From NCBI GenBank assembly GCA_038322575.1, contig JBBQGB010000006.1, positions 15,990 to 79,989 of the forward strand: a stretch of 64,000 nucleotides of DNA, read 5' to 3'. How positions within the stretch are numbered: the stretch's first letter is position 1; every line of letters begins with the position of its first letter. A program made the position numbers and the translations under genes. Positions 47,716-55,704 of the stretch are shown here, in pieces. The stretch is from JACMOY01 sp038322575. GTDB lineage: Bacteria; Actinomycetota; Actinomycetes; Actinomycetales; Angustibacteraceae. The notes under the pieces were generated by a model, which did not search any database, was not told the DNA's origin, and saw only the letters and a program-made list of their open reading frames with translations.

Positions 47716-48054
47716 ATGACGGTCACCGTGAACGGGACGACGGGCGAGCAGGGTTGGGTCCAGGAGTGGGCGGCGAGCGGCGCCTGTCGGCGCAGCGACC
47801 CGGACGAGCTGTTCGTCCAGGGCGCTGCGCAGAACCGGGCCAAGGCCGTGTGCCTGGGCTGCGTCGTCCGCACCGAGTGCCTGGCCGACGCCCTCGACCA
47901 CCGCGTCGAGTTCGGCGTCTGGGGCGGCATGACCGAGCGCGAGCGGCGCGCGGTGCTCAAGAAGCGCCCCAACGTGCAGTCCTGGCGCCGGCTGCTCGAG
48001 GCCGCCCGCAGCGAGCACCTGCAGGCCACCGACGCCGAGCGCCAGGCCGGCTGA
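47716..48054 (+). CDS. WhiB family iron-sulfur transcriptional regulator (WhiB4-like)
   Basis: A 112-aa [4Fe-4S] protein that senses redox state or nitric oxide. The four cluster ligands are Cys24, Cys46, Cys49 and Cys55. The turn GVWGGMTERERR and the basic KKRPNVQSW DNA-binding tail follow. The segment DPDELFVQGAAQNRAKAVC and the position next to a PonA2-like PBP and ArsA-like ATPases match M. tuberculosis WhiB4 (Rv3681c), which controls oxidative-stress genes. It has no strong ribosome binding site. Confidence 0.92.
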   Translation: MTVTVNGTTGEQGWVQEWAASGACRRSDPDELFVQGAAQNRAKAVCLGCVVRTECLADALDHRVEFGVWGGMTERERRAVLKKRPNVQSWRRLLEAARSEHLQATDAERQAG

Positions 48055-48085
48055 GCGGGTCGTCGCCTGGACGACCTGCGGGCGC

Positions 48086-49264
48086 TCAGGCCGTGAGGTC
48101 GCGTCCGACCTGACGGAGTCCGTCGAGGTCGTGGACGTCCTGGGCGAACGCGGGCACGCGGGCCATCGGCACGTCCGGGTGGGCCGCGGTGAACCGTGTG
48201 GTCAGGGCCTTCTCGCGCGTCGCGACCTGGGCGCGCTCGGCGTGCAACCGCAGCAGCTGGGCCGTGAGCGGGTGCACCTTGCGCTCGGTCAGGGTCTCGG
48301 CGGCCGCGATGCTGCGCTCGGCCGACAGCGACCCGGCGCCCGCGTCGTGCACCCGGTTGAGCACCAGCCCCGACAGCGGCATCCGCTCGCCGGCCAGCCG
48401 GTCGACGAAGTACGAGGCCTCGCGCAGCGCGTCACCCTCGGGAGCGGCGACGACGACGAACGACGTGCCCTTCTCCTGCAGCAGCCGGTAGGTGACGTCG
48501 GCGCGCTCGCGGAACCCGCCGAACATCGTGTCGAGGGCGGCGACGAAGGTCTGGATGTCGCGCAGCACCTGGGCGCCGAGCACCTTGGTGAGGGTGTTGG
48601 TGACCAGGTTGACCCCGGACGAGAACACCTTGAGGTAGGCCTTGCCGCCGACCTTGGCGGGAGCCAGCAGCAGCTTGATGAACCGGCCGTCCAGGAACGA
48701 GCCCAGCCGCTGCGGGGCGTCCAGGAAGTCCAACGCCGAGCGGGACGGCGGGGTGTCGACGACCACGAGGTCCCAGGTGCCGTCTCGGTCGGCCTCGGCG
48801 CGCAGCTGGCCGAGCTTCTCCATCGCCATGTACTCCTGCGTGCCGGCGAACGAGCTCGACAGCGCCTGGTAGAACGGGTTGGCGAGGATCTGCTGCGCCT
48901 TCTCGGGGGTGGAGTGGCTCTCGACGATCTCGTCGAAGGTCCGCTTCATGTCGAGCATCATCGCGTCCAGCCGCCCGCCCGCCGCGGTGTCGACGCCCTT
49001 GACCTCGCGCGGGGTGTTGTCGAGCTGCTCGAGCCCCATCGCCTGCGCGAGGCGCCGGGCCGGGTCGATCGTCAGGACGACGACGCTGCGCCCCTGCTCG
49101 GCGGCCCGCAGCCCGAGGGCCGCGGCCGTCGTGGTCTTGCCGACCCCGCCGGCGCCGCAGCACACGATGATCCGGGTGCCGCGGTCGCGCAGCAGCGCGT
49201 CGACGTCCAGGCGGGGCGATCCGGCGGCCGGACGGCGGCCCCGGCCGCGGGTGGTCGGGCTCAC
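48086..49264 (-). CDS. ArsA/GET3-like ATPase (second of a pair)
   Basis: A 392-aa deviant P-loop ATPase. P-loop GAGGVGKTTTAAAL begins near residue 38, followed by VLTIDPARRLAQAMG and VVVDTPPSRSALDFLD (switch II). GGFRERADVTYRLL and VVVAAPEGDALREASYF are typical. It lacks metal-binding Cys residues of arsenical pumps, so an arsenic role is unlikely. It is the counterpart of M. tuberculosis Rv3680, next to whiB4. GTG 49264 overlaps the stop of the partner gene by 4 nt (GTGA); the pair should act together. Confidence 0.9.
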   Translation of the reverse strand: MSPTTRGRGRRPAAGSPRLDVDALLRDRGTRIIVCCGAGGVGKTTTAAALGLRAAEQGRSVVVLTIDPARRLAQAMGLEQLDNTPREVKGVDTAAGGRLDAMMLDMKRTFDEIVESHSTPEKAQQILANPFYQALSSSFAGTQEYMAMEKLGQLRAEADRDGTWDLVVVDTPPSRSALDFLDAPQRLGSFLDGRFIKLLLAPAKVGGKAYLKVFSSGVNLVTNTLTKVLGAQVLRDIQTFVAALDTMFGGFRERADVTYRLLQEKGTSFVVVAAPEGDALREASYFVDRLAGERMPLSGLVLNRVHDAGAGSLSAERSIAAAETLTERKVHPLTAQLLRLHAERAQVATREKALTTRFTAAHPDVPMARVPAFAQDVHDLDGLRQVGRDLTA

Positions 49265-50250
49265 GCCATCCCCTGCTCGGTGAGCCGGTCGGCCAGCAGG
49301 TACAGGCCCCCGAGGTCGACACCCGAGGCGAGGGCGGGCAGCTCGTAGACCGGGCGGCCGATGTCGGTGACCTCGGCCCGCTCGCGCTTCTCCAGCGCCA
49401 GGCGCGCGGCGTGGTCGCGGGCCTCGACGAGCAGGCCGTCCACGACCGCGGCGCTCGCGGGCAGGCCGGCCTCCGCCAGACCCGCGGCGACCTCGTCGGC
49501 GTCCAGGCCGAACTTGCCCGCGGCCGCCAGGCGGCGCACCGGCAGCACGGCCTCGCGCACCAGGTTGACGACCACCCCACCGACCGGCAGGTCGGCCGCG
49601 GCCAGGTCGCGGGCGCCGTCCGCGGTCTCTTGCACGGGCATCTCCTCGAGCAGGGTGACCAGGTGGACGACGGTCTGCGGCGAGCGCAGCAGGGTGGTGA
49701 TCGAGTCGGCCTGGTTGCGGATCGGCCCGATCTTGGCCAGCCCGACGACCTCGGCGTTGACGTTGAGGAACCGCACGATGCGGCCGGTGGGAGGCGCGTC
49801 GAGCACGACGGCGTCGTACACGGGCCGGCCGTTCTCGCGGCGGCGCACCGCCTCGTACACCTTGCCGGTGAGTAGGACGTCGCGGATGCCCGGGGCGATG
49901 GTGGTCGCGAAGTCGATGGCGCCGAACTTCTCGAGCACGCCCGCGGCCCGGCCGAGCTTGTAGAACAGCTGCAGGTACTCGAGCAGCGCCGCCTTGGCCT
50001 CGACCGCCAAGGCCATCACCGTGCCCCCGCCGGCTGCGCTGGCCACCTTGGTCTCGGCGTACGACAGCGGCGGGGCGTCGAACACCTGGGCGATGCCCTG
50101 GCGGTTCTCGACCTCGACCAGCAGCACCCGCCTGCCGCCGCGGGCCAGCGCCAGCGCCAGGGCCGCGGCGGTCGTCGTCTTGCCGGTGCCGCCCTTGCCG
50201 GTGACCACGTGCAGGCGCACGCCGTCCCAGTCCCGCTCGCCGTTCGGCAT
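49261..50250 (-). CDS. ArsA/GET3-like ATPase (first of a pair)
   Basis: A 329-aa P-loop ATPase homologous to M. tuberculosis Rv3679. P-loop VVTGKGGTGKTTTAAALALA is at residues about 13-30. AVVLDAPPTGRIVRFLN is the switch region, with a long helical part in between. It is translationally coupled to the second ATPase, suggesting a heterodimer. The function in actinobacteria is not fully settled: Rv3679-Rv3680 has been described as GET3-like. ATG 50250 is chosen over a GTG 24 codons earlier, because the N-terminus before it is low-complexity. Confidence 0.9.
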   Translation of the reverse strand: MPNGERDWDGVRLHVVTGKGGTGKTTTAAALALALARGGRRVLLVEVENRQGIAQVFDAPPLSYAETKVASAAGGGTVMALAVEAKAALLEYLQLFYKLGRAAGVLEKFGAIDFATTIAPGIRDVLLTGKVYEAVRRRENGRPVYDAVVLDAPPTGRIVRFLNVNAEVVGLAKIGPIRNQADSITTLLRSPQTVVHLVTLLEEMPVQETADGARDLAAADLPVGGVVVNLVREAVLPVRRLAAAGKFGLDADEVAAGLAEAGLPASAAVVDGLLVEARDHAARLALEKRERAEVTDIGRPVYELPALASGVDLGGLYLLADRLTEQGMA

Positions 50251-50453
50251 GGGATCGAGGCTACCGACGCCGCGGCCACCCGGCGCGGGCTGCCCCGACC
50301 GCCGGCACGAGCCGCGCGTCACACCGGGCCCGCGAGATGATCACGTTGCGTGGGTCAGGTCGGGCTTCCCGCGGCCAGCAGAGGGCGGGGAGTACGACGT
50401 CACCGCGGGAGGTACGGCGCTCGCACCGCGACCGGCGCCGGCCCGGGCGTCGC

Positions 50454-50459
50454 TAGGCT
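50454..50459 (+). promoter_or_regulatory. -10 box of the DUF4177-RidA operon
   Basis: TAGGCT six bases before ATG 50466, a leaderless arrangement. The rest of the 215-nt gap to the ArsA-like genes shows nothing I recognise. Confidence 0.45.
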
Positions 50460-50465
50460 GGCGAC

Positions 50466-50615
50466 ATGGCCACCTGGGAGTACGCGACCGTTCCGCTCAT
50501 CGTGCACGCGACCAAGCAGATCCTCGACCAGTGGGGCGAGGACGGCTGGGAGCTCGTGCAGGTCGTCAGCAACGACGGCAACCTGGTGGCCTACCTCAAG
50601 CGGCCCCGCGCGTGA
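50466..50615 (+). CDS. DUF4177-type small protein (49 aa)
   Basis: Tiny cytoplasmic protein, starting MATWEYATVPLIVHATKQIL, then DQWGEDGWELVQVVS and ending AYLKRPRA. The Trp-Glu-Tyr opening and the GEDGWELV core are the DUF4177 signature. A similar short gene (Rv3678A) lies before the RidA gene in M. tuberculosis. Function unknown. Its stop overlaps the RidA GTG as GTGA, so translation is coupled. The leaderless-type TAGGCT in front is good evidence that the gene is real. Confidence 0.82.
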   Translation: MATWEYATVPLIVHATKQILDQWGEDGWELVQVVSNDGNLVAYLKRPRA

Positions 50616-51073
50616 GCGGCGTCGAGGCGCGGCTCGCCGAGCTGGGCCTGCAGGTGCCGGACGTCGCCCCGCCTCTGGCCGCGTACGTGCCCGCCGTGCG
50701 TGACGGCGACCTGGTGTGGACGTCGGGCCAGCTGCCCATGGTCGGTGGCGCCCTCGTGGCGACCGGCAAGGTCGGCGCCGACGTCACGCCCGAGCAGGCC
50801 AAGGACCTGGCCCGCACCTGCGCCCTGAACGCGATCGCGGCGGTGAAGTCGGTCGTCGGCGACCTCGACCTGGTGGTGCAGGTGGTCAAGGTGGTCGGCT
50901 TCGTCGCGAGCGACCCGGGCTTCACCGGCCAGCCGGGCGTCATCAACGGCGCCAGCGAGCTGCTGGGTCAGGTGTTCGGCGACGCGGGGGTGCACGCGCG
51001 CAGCGCGGTCGGGGTCGCCGTCCTGCCCCTGGACGCGCCGGTCGAGGTCGAGATCACGGTGCGGGTGCGCTGA
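50612..51073 (+). CDS. RidA family protein
   Basis: A 153-aa member of the YjgF/RidA family, which hydrolyses reactive enamine/imine intermediates from PLP enzymes. It has the longer form typical of Rv3678c: an N-terminal 25-residue extension, the DGDLVWTSGQLPMVGG strand, and QAKDLARTCALNAIAAVK. VVKVVGFVASDPGFTGQPGV and ARSAVGVAVLPLDAPVEVEI close it. The active-site Arg sits in HARSAVG near residue 130. GTG 50612 is set by the overlap with the upstream stop. It converges on the MerR-type gene, overlapping by 20 nt. Confidence 0.9.
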   Translation: MSGVEARLAELGLQVPDVAPPLAAYVPAVRDGDLVWTSGQLPMVGGALVATGKVGADVTPEQAKDLARTCALNAIAAVKSVVGDLDLVVQVVKVVGFVASDPGFTGQPGVINGASELLGQVFGDAGVHARSAVGVAVLPLDAPVEVEITVRVR

Positions 51074-51725
51074 CGGGGCTCCCAGCGTCGCTGAGCCGCG
51101 TCGTGAGCGCGGTGCGGAAGGCCGTCGTGGCCAGCTCGACCACCACCAGCAGCGCCTCAGCGCGGGCCGGGTCGGACGTCACCGTCCGCAGGCCCGGGTC
51201 GGCACGGGCCAGTGCCACGACCGACCCGGCGGCCCGGGCCGAGGCGAGGCACACCTGGCCGACGACCGCGGTGGGCAGCCCCTGGGCGACCAGCGCGTTC
51301 GCCATCGCGAACAGCGCCGGGTCGCCGACGTACCCGGTGCCCCTGCGGCGGCCGAGGCCCAGCGCGACCATCGTGTCGACGATCCCCGGCTGCGAGCGCT
51401 CGAGGTCGGCGACCACCTGGGGCGACATCGAGACCGGGAAGCTGCCCGGCGGCCCAGCGAGCTCGTCGCGCACCAGCCGGGCCAGCTCGCTCTGCGTCTC
51501 ACCGCGCTCGACGAGGCGACCGATCACGGCCAGGCTCAGCCCTCGCTCGAGCAACGCCTGCACCAGCCGCAGCTGGGTGAGGTGCTCGGCGCCGTAGTAC
51601 CCGACCCGCCCGCGCATCCGGGGCGGGTGCAGCAGGCCGCGCGAGCGGTAGGACCGGATGTTGCGCACGCTCATGCCGGTGGCGTCGGCGAGCTCGTCGA
51701 CCGTGTACTCACCGCCGCGCGCCAT
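51054..51725 (-). CDS. MerR family transcriptional regulator
   Basis: A 223-aa regulator. The N-terminal winged helix has EYTVDELADATGMSVRNIRS and YRSRGLLHPPRMRGRVGYYG, followed by LTQLRLVQALLERGLSLAVI. The C-terminal region (residues about 95-215) is an effector-type helical domain without the metal-binding Cys residues of MerR or CueR. It probably controls itself and the divergent NUDIX gene; the starts lie 27 nt apart. No inverted repeat with a 19-20 nt spacer is clearly visible there. ATG 51725. Confidence 0.85.
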   Translation of the reverse strand: MARGGEYTVDELADATGMSVRNIRSYRSRGLLHPPRMRGRVGYYGAEHLTQLRLVQALLERGLSLAVIGRLVERGETQSELARLVRDELAGPPGSFPVSMSPQVVADLERSQPGIVDTMVALGLGRRRGTGYVGDPALFAMANALVAQGLPTAVVGQVCLASARAAGSVVALARADPGLRTVTSDPARAEALLVVVELATTAFRTALTTRLSDAGSPVSAPAP

Positions 51726-51740
51726 CCCATCCCCTGTCCC

Positions 51741-51746
51741 TACGAT
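51741..51746 (+). promoter_or_regulatory. -10 box of the NUDIX gene
   Basis: TACGAT six bases before GTG 51753. The -35 region falls inside the divergent MerR-type gene. Confidence 0.4.
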
Positions 51747-51752
51747 CACCGG

Positions 51753-52616
51753 GTGCTCCGAACCTTCCCGCTCGCCCCGGCGCTGGCCGAGGCCGCCCGG
51801 GCCTGGCCCGCCGACGCGGCCGTCCGGTCCCGGGCAGCGTCGACGGTACTGCTGCTGCGCGACGGGGTGGCAGTCGCGGACGTCGGCCCCGAGGTGTTCG
51901 TGCTGCGCCGGGCCCCGACCATGGCGTTCGCCCCGCGGATGCACGTGTTCCCCGGTGGCGGCGTCGACCCGCGCGACGCCGACCCGACCGTGCCGTGGCT
52001 GGGCCCGGACGCCGCCTGGTGGGCCGGTGAGCTGGGCTCGGGCCTGGACGAGGCGCGCGAGCTGGTGTGCGCCGCCGTCCGCGAGCTGTTCGAGGAGTGC
52101 GGGGTGCTGCTGGCCGGTCGCCCCGGTGACGTCGACGTCGTCGCCGACCTGGGCGACCCGCAGTGGGAGGCCGACCGCCAGTCGCTGCTCGACCGGTCGC
52201 TGGCGCTGAGCGAGCTGCTCGGACGCCGTGGGCTGGTGCTGCGCACGGACCTGCTGCGGCCGTGGGCGCACTGGACCACGCCGGTGTTCGAGCCGCGCCG
52301 CTACGACACGCGGTTCTTCGTCGCCGCCATGCCCACCGGGCAGCGGGCGCGGGACGTCGGTGGCGAGGCCGACCAGGTCGCGTGGGTCGGCGCCCGCGAG
52401 GCGGTCGAGGGCCACCGCGCGGGCCGGCTGGCGATGCTGCCGCCGACGCTGGTGGCGCTCGAGGAGGTCGCCGCCCACGGGTCGGTCGCGTCCGTGCTGG
52501 CGGCGCCGCGGCGGCTGCGCCGGGTGATGCCCTGGATCACCGGCGAGGGCCTGCACGTCGACCTCGACGGGCTCGGCGGCGGGGACGCCGGCCCCGGGCA
52601 GGGCGGCGACGCGTGA
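51753..52616 (+). CDS. NUDIX hydrolase
   Basis: A 287-aa NUDIX-fold protein, larger than the basic domain. The NUDIX helix is recognisable as ELVCAAVRELFEECGVLLAG, preceded by MHVFPGGGVDPRD (the Gly-rich loop). The two parts are separated by a longer insert than the usual 23-residue box, so the motif is GxxxD-X-long-REXXEE. The C-terminal region is helical. Similar proteins are called NUDIX hydrolases in the actinobacterial RidA-to-MBL interval; the substrate is unknown. The stop overlaps the next GTG by 4 nt. Confidence 0.83.
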   Translation: MLRTFPLAPALAEAARAWPADAAVRSRAASTVLLLRDGVAVADVGPEVFVLRRAPTMAFAPRMHVFPGGGVDPRDADPTVPWLGPDAAWWAGELGSGLDEARELVCAAVRELFEECGVLLAGRPGDVDVVADLGDPQWEADRQSLLDRSLALSELLGRRGLVLRTDLLRPWAHWTTPVFEPRRYDTRFFVAAMPTGQRARDVGGEADQVAWVGAREAVEGHRAGRLAMLPPTLVALEEVAAHGSVASVLAAPRRLRRVMPWITGEGLHVDLDGLGGGDAGPGQGGDA

Positions 52617-53425
52617 GCTGGGCCGGTGGCCCGGTGAGCCCCCGCGCCACCTGCGTGCTGGCGCCCAACCCGGGCCCGATGACCCTGGACGGCACGAACA
52701 CCTGGGTGCTGGCCGAGCCAGGCTCGGACGTCGCGGTGGTCGTCGACCCAGGGCCGGACGACGAGGCGCACCTGCGCGCGGTGCTGGCCGCGGTCCGGGG
52801 TCTCGGGGCGCGGGTGGGCACCGTCCTGCTGACCCACGGGCACGCTGACCACAGCGCCGGCGCGGGGCGCTTCGCGGCGATGGCCGGCTGCGGCGTCCGG
52901 GCCCTGGACCCGGCGCACCGGCTGGGGGACGAGGGGTTGCGCGGCGGGGACGTCGTCGCTGCCGGTGGCCTGCAGGTCGAGGTGGTGGCCACGCCCGGGC
53001 ACACCGCCGACTCGCTGTCGTTCGTGCTGGCTGACGACGGCGCGCTGCTCACCGGCGACACCGTGCTGGGGCGCGGCACGACGGTGGTCGCCCACCCCGA
53101 CGGCCGGCTCGACGACTACCTCGCGTCGCTGGAGGAGCTGCAGCGCACCGTTTCCGGCTCGATGCGCATCCTGCCCGGGCACGGCCCTGTGCTGGACGAC
53201 GCGGCTGCGGTGGTGGCGGCGTACCAGCGGCACCGGCTCGAGCGGCTCGAGCAGGTGCGGGCCGCGGTGGCCGCCGGCGCCGCCACGCCCGGCGCCGTCG
53301 TCCGCACCGTGTACGCCGACGTCGACCGCGCGTTGTGGCCCGCGGCCGAGCTGTCGGTGCGTGCCCAGCTCGAGTACCTGCGCCTTCCTCCCCCCACCCC
53401 GCGTTCCTCCGCCCAACCGGTGTGA
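52613..53425 (+). CDS. MBL fold metallo-hydrolase (LACTB2/RNase-like)
   Basis: A 270-aa zinc hydrolase of the metallo-beta-lactamase fold. The metal motif HGHADHSAG (HxHxDH), the PGHTADSL histidine, TGDTVLGRGTT Asp and the late LPGHGP His are all present. It corresponds to M. tuberculosis Rv3677c, a LACTB2-like protein, so an endoribonuclease or thioester-hydrolase role is possible. GTG 52613 overlaps the NUDIX stop. The normal end should be near EYLR; the last residues LPPPTPRSSAQPV and the TGA are read from palindrome copy C. Confidence 0.88.
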   Translation: MSWAGGPVSPRATCVLAPNPGPMTLDGTNTWVLAEPGSDVAVVVDPGPDDEAHLRAVLAAVRGLGARVGTVLLTHGHADHSAGAGRFAAMAGCGVRALDPAHRLGDEGLRGGDVVAAGGLQVEVVATPGHTADSLSFVLADDGALLTGDTVLGRGTTVVAHPDGRLDDYLASLEELQRTVSGSMRILPGHGPVLDDAAAVVAAYQRHRLERLEQVRAAVAAGAATPGAVVRTVYADVDRALWPAAELSVRAQLEYLRLPPPTPRSSAQPV

Positions 53426-53489
53426 TCCGACCGGTATGGGCGGTTTGTCCCCGGTCGGGGGGAGGAAACCGGGCGGGGGGAGGAAGGGG
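53383..53489. repeat. Large nested palindrome, copy C of the TTCCTCC family
   Basis: Left arm CCTTCCTCCCCCC at 53383-53395 pairs with GGGGGGAGGAAGG at 53475-53487. Inner arms (GTTCCTCCGCCCAACCGG and CCGGTCGGGGGGAGGAAAC) pair again. Nearly identical to copy A in both arms and core. It overlaps the 3' end of the MBL gene (its final codons and stop) and reaches the stop region of the convergent MoaD-like gene. Confidence 0.85.
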
Positions 53490-53795
53490 TCAGCCGCCGG
53501 CCATCGCGCCGACGACCAGGAACGGCTCGACGCCGCGGGCGACCTGCTCGGGCAGCGCTGTGTCGGGCGCGTCGTGCGAGAGGTCCAGGCCGCAGGCGAA
53601 GAACCGGACGAACGGACGCCGCAGCCCGGTGCCGCGGTCGCGGGTCGTGCCCACCAGCATCGGGAACCGCGCCTCGAGCGCGTCGAGGACCGACCGCTGG
53701 GTCGGCGTGCCCGGCACGTCGAGGTGGACGTCGCCGTCCACGGCCGCCAGCGCGCGCAGGTGGGCGGGCAGGACCACCGTGACCGAGCTGCTCAC
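53490..53795 (-). CDS. MoaD/ThiS-like ubiquitin-fold protein
   Basis: A 101-aa beta-grasp protein: VTVVLPAHLRALAAVDGDVH, SVLDALEARFPMLV, LRRPFVRFFACGLDLSHD and the end EPFLVVGAMAGG. The C-terminal Gly-Gly is the hallmark of sulfur carriers and ubiquitin-like modifiers, which are adenylated there. No E1-like or MoeB enzyme is adjacent, so whether it carries sulfur is open. GTG 53795 overlaps the stop of the upstream beta-propeller gene by 4 nt (GTGA), so the two should be made together. The stop lies next to palindrome copy C. Confidence 0.82.
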   Translation of the reverse strand: MSSSVTVVLPAHLRALAAVDGDVHLDVPGTPTQRSVLDALEARFPMLVGTTRDRGTGLRRPFVRFFACGLDLSHDAPDTALPEQVARGVEPFLVVGAMAGG

Positions 53796-54907
53796 GGGAG
53801 GGTCTGCACCTCGACGGACAGCACCGCCGGCAGGTCGCGGACGATCGGCGCCCACGTGTCACCGGAGTCGGCCGAGGCGTAGACCTGACCACCGGTAGTG
53901 CCGAAGTAGACCCCGCACGACTCGTGCCGGTCGACCGCCATCGCGTCGCGCAGGACGTCGACGTAGCAGTCGCGCTGCGGCAGGCCGGTCGTCAGCGCCT
54001 CCCACTCGTCCCCACCGGTGCGGCTGCGGTAGACGCGCAGCCGACCGTCCGGCGGGAAGTGCTGGGAGTCGCTGGTGATCGGCACCACGTAGACCGTCTC
54101 GGGCTCGTGGGCGTGCACCGTGATCGGGAACCCGAAGTCCGAGGGCAGGTTGCCGCTGACCTCGTGCCAGCTGTCGCCGGCGTCCAGGCTGCGCATCACG
54201 TCCCAGTGCTTCTGCATGTACAGGACGTCCGGCTTCGCCGGGTGCAGGTCGAGCCGGTGCACGCAGTGCCCCACCTCGGAGTCCTGGTCGGGGATCTCGC
54301 CCGAGCGCAGCCCCTTGTTGATCGGCTGCCAGGTGGTCCCGCCGTCGCTGGTGCGAAAGGCGCCGGCGGCCGAGATCGCGACGTACAGCCGGTCGGGGTC
54401 GGTGGGGTGCTGCAGGATCGTGTGCAGGCACATGCCGCCGGCGCCGGGCTGCCACTGCGGGCCGGTGTCGTGCCGGCGCAGACCTGCGAGCTCGGCCCAG
54501 CTGCCGCCGCCGTCCTGCGACCGGAACAGGGCCGCGTCCTCGACGCCGGCGTAGACGGTGTCGACGTCGAAGAGCGACGGCTCGAGGTGCCATACCTTGG
54601 CGAACGCCCACGGCCGCAGCGTCCCGTCGTACCACTGGTGCTCGCCGGGCACCCCGTCGTAGGTGAAGTCGTTGCCCACCGGGGTGAACGTCGCGCCGCC
54701 GTCGTCCGAGCGCTGGATCAGCTGGCCGAACCACCCGCCGCTCTGGGCTGCGTAGACGCGGTCGGGGTCCAGCGGTGAGGCCTTGACGTGGTGCACCTCC
54801 CACCCCGCGAACAGCGGTCCCTGCACGGTCCAGTCCACCCGCCGCTCGTCGGAGGTCAGGACGAAGGCGCCCTTGCGGGTGCCGACCAGGACGCGTGTGC
54901 CGGGCAT
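53792..54907 (-). CDS. BNR/Asp-box beta-propeller protein (sialidase/sortilin-like)
   Basis: A 371-aa beta-propeller with repeated Asp-box units: SDDGGATF, SQDGGGSW, SDGGTTW, SLDAGDSW, SRTGGDEW and SADSGDTW. That gives about six blades, as in sialidases, Vps10/sortilin and Ycf48. The conserved WEVHHVKASPLDPDRVYAAQ and GEHQWYDGTLRPWAFAKVWH are typical of the actinobacterial family. No signal peptide, so it is cytoplasmic. The sialidase catalytic Arg/Tyr set is not visible, so it is probably a binding scaffold. Directly coupled to the MoaD-like gene. Confidence 0.85.
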   Translation of the reverse strand: MPGTRVLVGTRKGAFVLTSDERRVDWTVQGPLFAGWEVHHVKASPLDPDRVYAAQSGGWFGQLIQRSDDGGATFTPVGNDFTYDGVPGEHQWYDGTLRPWAFAKVWHLEPSLFDVDTVYAGVEDAALFRSQDGGGSWAELAGLRRHDTGPQWQPGAGGMCLHTILQHPTDPDRLYVAISAAGAFRTSDGGTTWQPINKGLRSGEIPDQDSEVGHCVHRLDLHPAKPDVLYMQKHWDVMRSLDAGDSWHEVSGNLPSDFGFPITVHAHEPETVYVVPITSDSQHFPPDGRLRVYRSRTGGDEWEALTTGLPQRDCYVDVLRDAMAVDRHESCGVYFGTTGGQVYASADSGDTWAPIVRDLPAVLSVEVQTLP

Positions 54908-54962
54908 GGCGTGCTCCTTCGCACTAGGTGCCGGCGACGCTACTCCTGCCGATCGGGACGGG

Positions 54963-55640
54963 TCAGCGCGAGCGGTGCTGCAGGCGCTCGACGTCCAGCA
55001 GCAGGACGGCGCGCGCCTCGAGCCGCAGCCAGCCGCGGCCGGCGAAGTCGGCGAGCGCCTTGTTGACGGTCTCGCGCGAGGCGCCGACGAGCTGGGCGAG
55101 CTCTTCCTGGGTCAGCTCGTGCGCGACGAGCATGCCCTCGTCGGTGCGCCGCCCGAAGCGCGTGGCGAGGTCGAGCAGCGCCTTGGCGACGCGGCCGGGC
55201 ACGTCGGAGAAGACGAGGTCGGCCAGCGAGTCGTTGGTGCGCCGCAGCCGGCGGGCCAGGGCGCCGAGCAGGTGCGCCGCGACCTCGGGGTGCTGCAGCA
55301 GCCACGGTTGCAGCGCGCCGTTGCCCAGGCCGATCAGCACGCTGTCGCCGACCGAGGTGGCCGTCGCCGTGCGCGGCCCTGGGTCGAACAGGCTCAGCTC
55401 GCCGAACATCTCACCGGGGCCGAGCACCGCCAGCAGGTTCTCGCGGCCGTCGCCGCTCGTGCGGCCCAGCTTGATCTTGCCCTCGACGATGACGTAGAGC
55501 CGGTCGCCCTGGTCACCCTCGGCGAACAGCACCTCGGCGCGGGTCAGCTGCACCTGCTGCATGCCGTCGCGCAGCGAGGCCGACGCCTCGTCGTCCAGGG
55601 CCGCGAACAGCGGTGCCTTGCGCACGATGTCGGTGTCCAC
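54963..55640 (-). CDS. crp: Crp/Fnr family transcriptional regulator (mycobacterial Crp type)
   Basis: cAMP-responsive regulator of 225 aa, very close to M. tuberculosis Rv3676 (Crp): the cyclic-nucleotide pocket FGELSLFDPGPRTATATSVG, the LARRLRRTNDSLADLVF dimer helix and VPGRVAKALLDLATRFG. The HTH LTQEELAQLVGASRETVNKA carries the recognition helix. The start GTG 55640 has GGAG five bases upstream and gives the family N-terminus VDTDIVRKAPLFAAL. It probably governs resuscitation, carbon and stress genes; no clear binding site for it is visible in the window. Confidence 0.95.
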   Translation of the reverse strand: MDTDIVRKAPLFAALDDEASASLRDGMQQVQLTRAEVLFAEGDQGDRLYVIVEGKIKLGRTSGDGRENLLAVLGPGEMFGELSLFDPGPRTATATSVGDSVLIGLGNGALQPWLLQHPEVAAHLLGALARRLRRTNDSLADLVFSDVPGRVAKALLDLATRFGRRTDEGMLVAHELTQEELAQLVGASRETVNKALADFAGRGWLRLEARAVLLLDVERLQHRSR

Positions 55641-55704
55641 GAGCACTCCCAGCACGGGTGAGGTCGGCGACGGGTGGCGCCTGACCGGAGGCTACCGTCT
55701 GGTG

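Noticed and set aside
48086..50250. Arsenite efflux system
   Set aside because: The ArsA-like ATPases lack arsenic-binding Cys residues and no ArsB, ArsR or ArsC gene is near; they match the Rv3679-Rv3680 pair instead.
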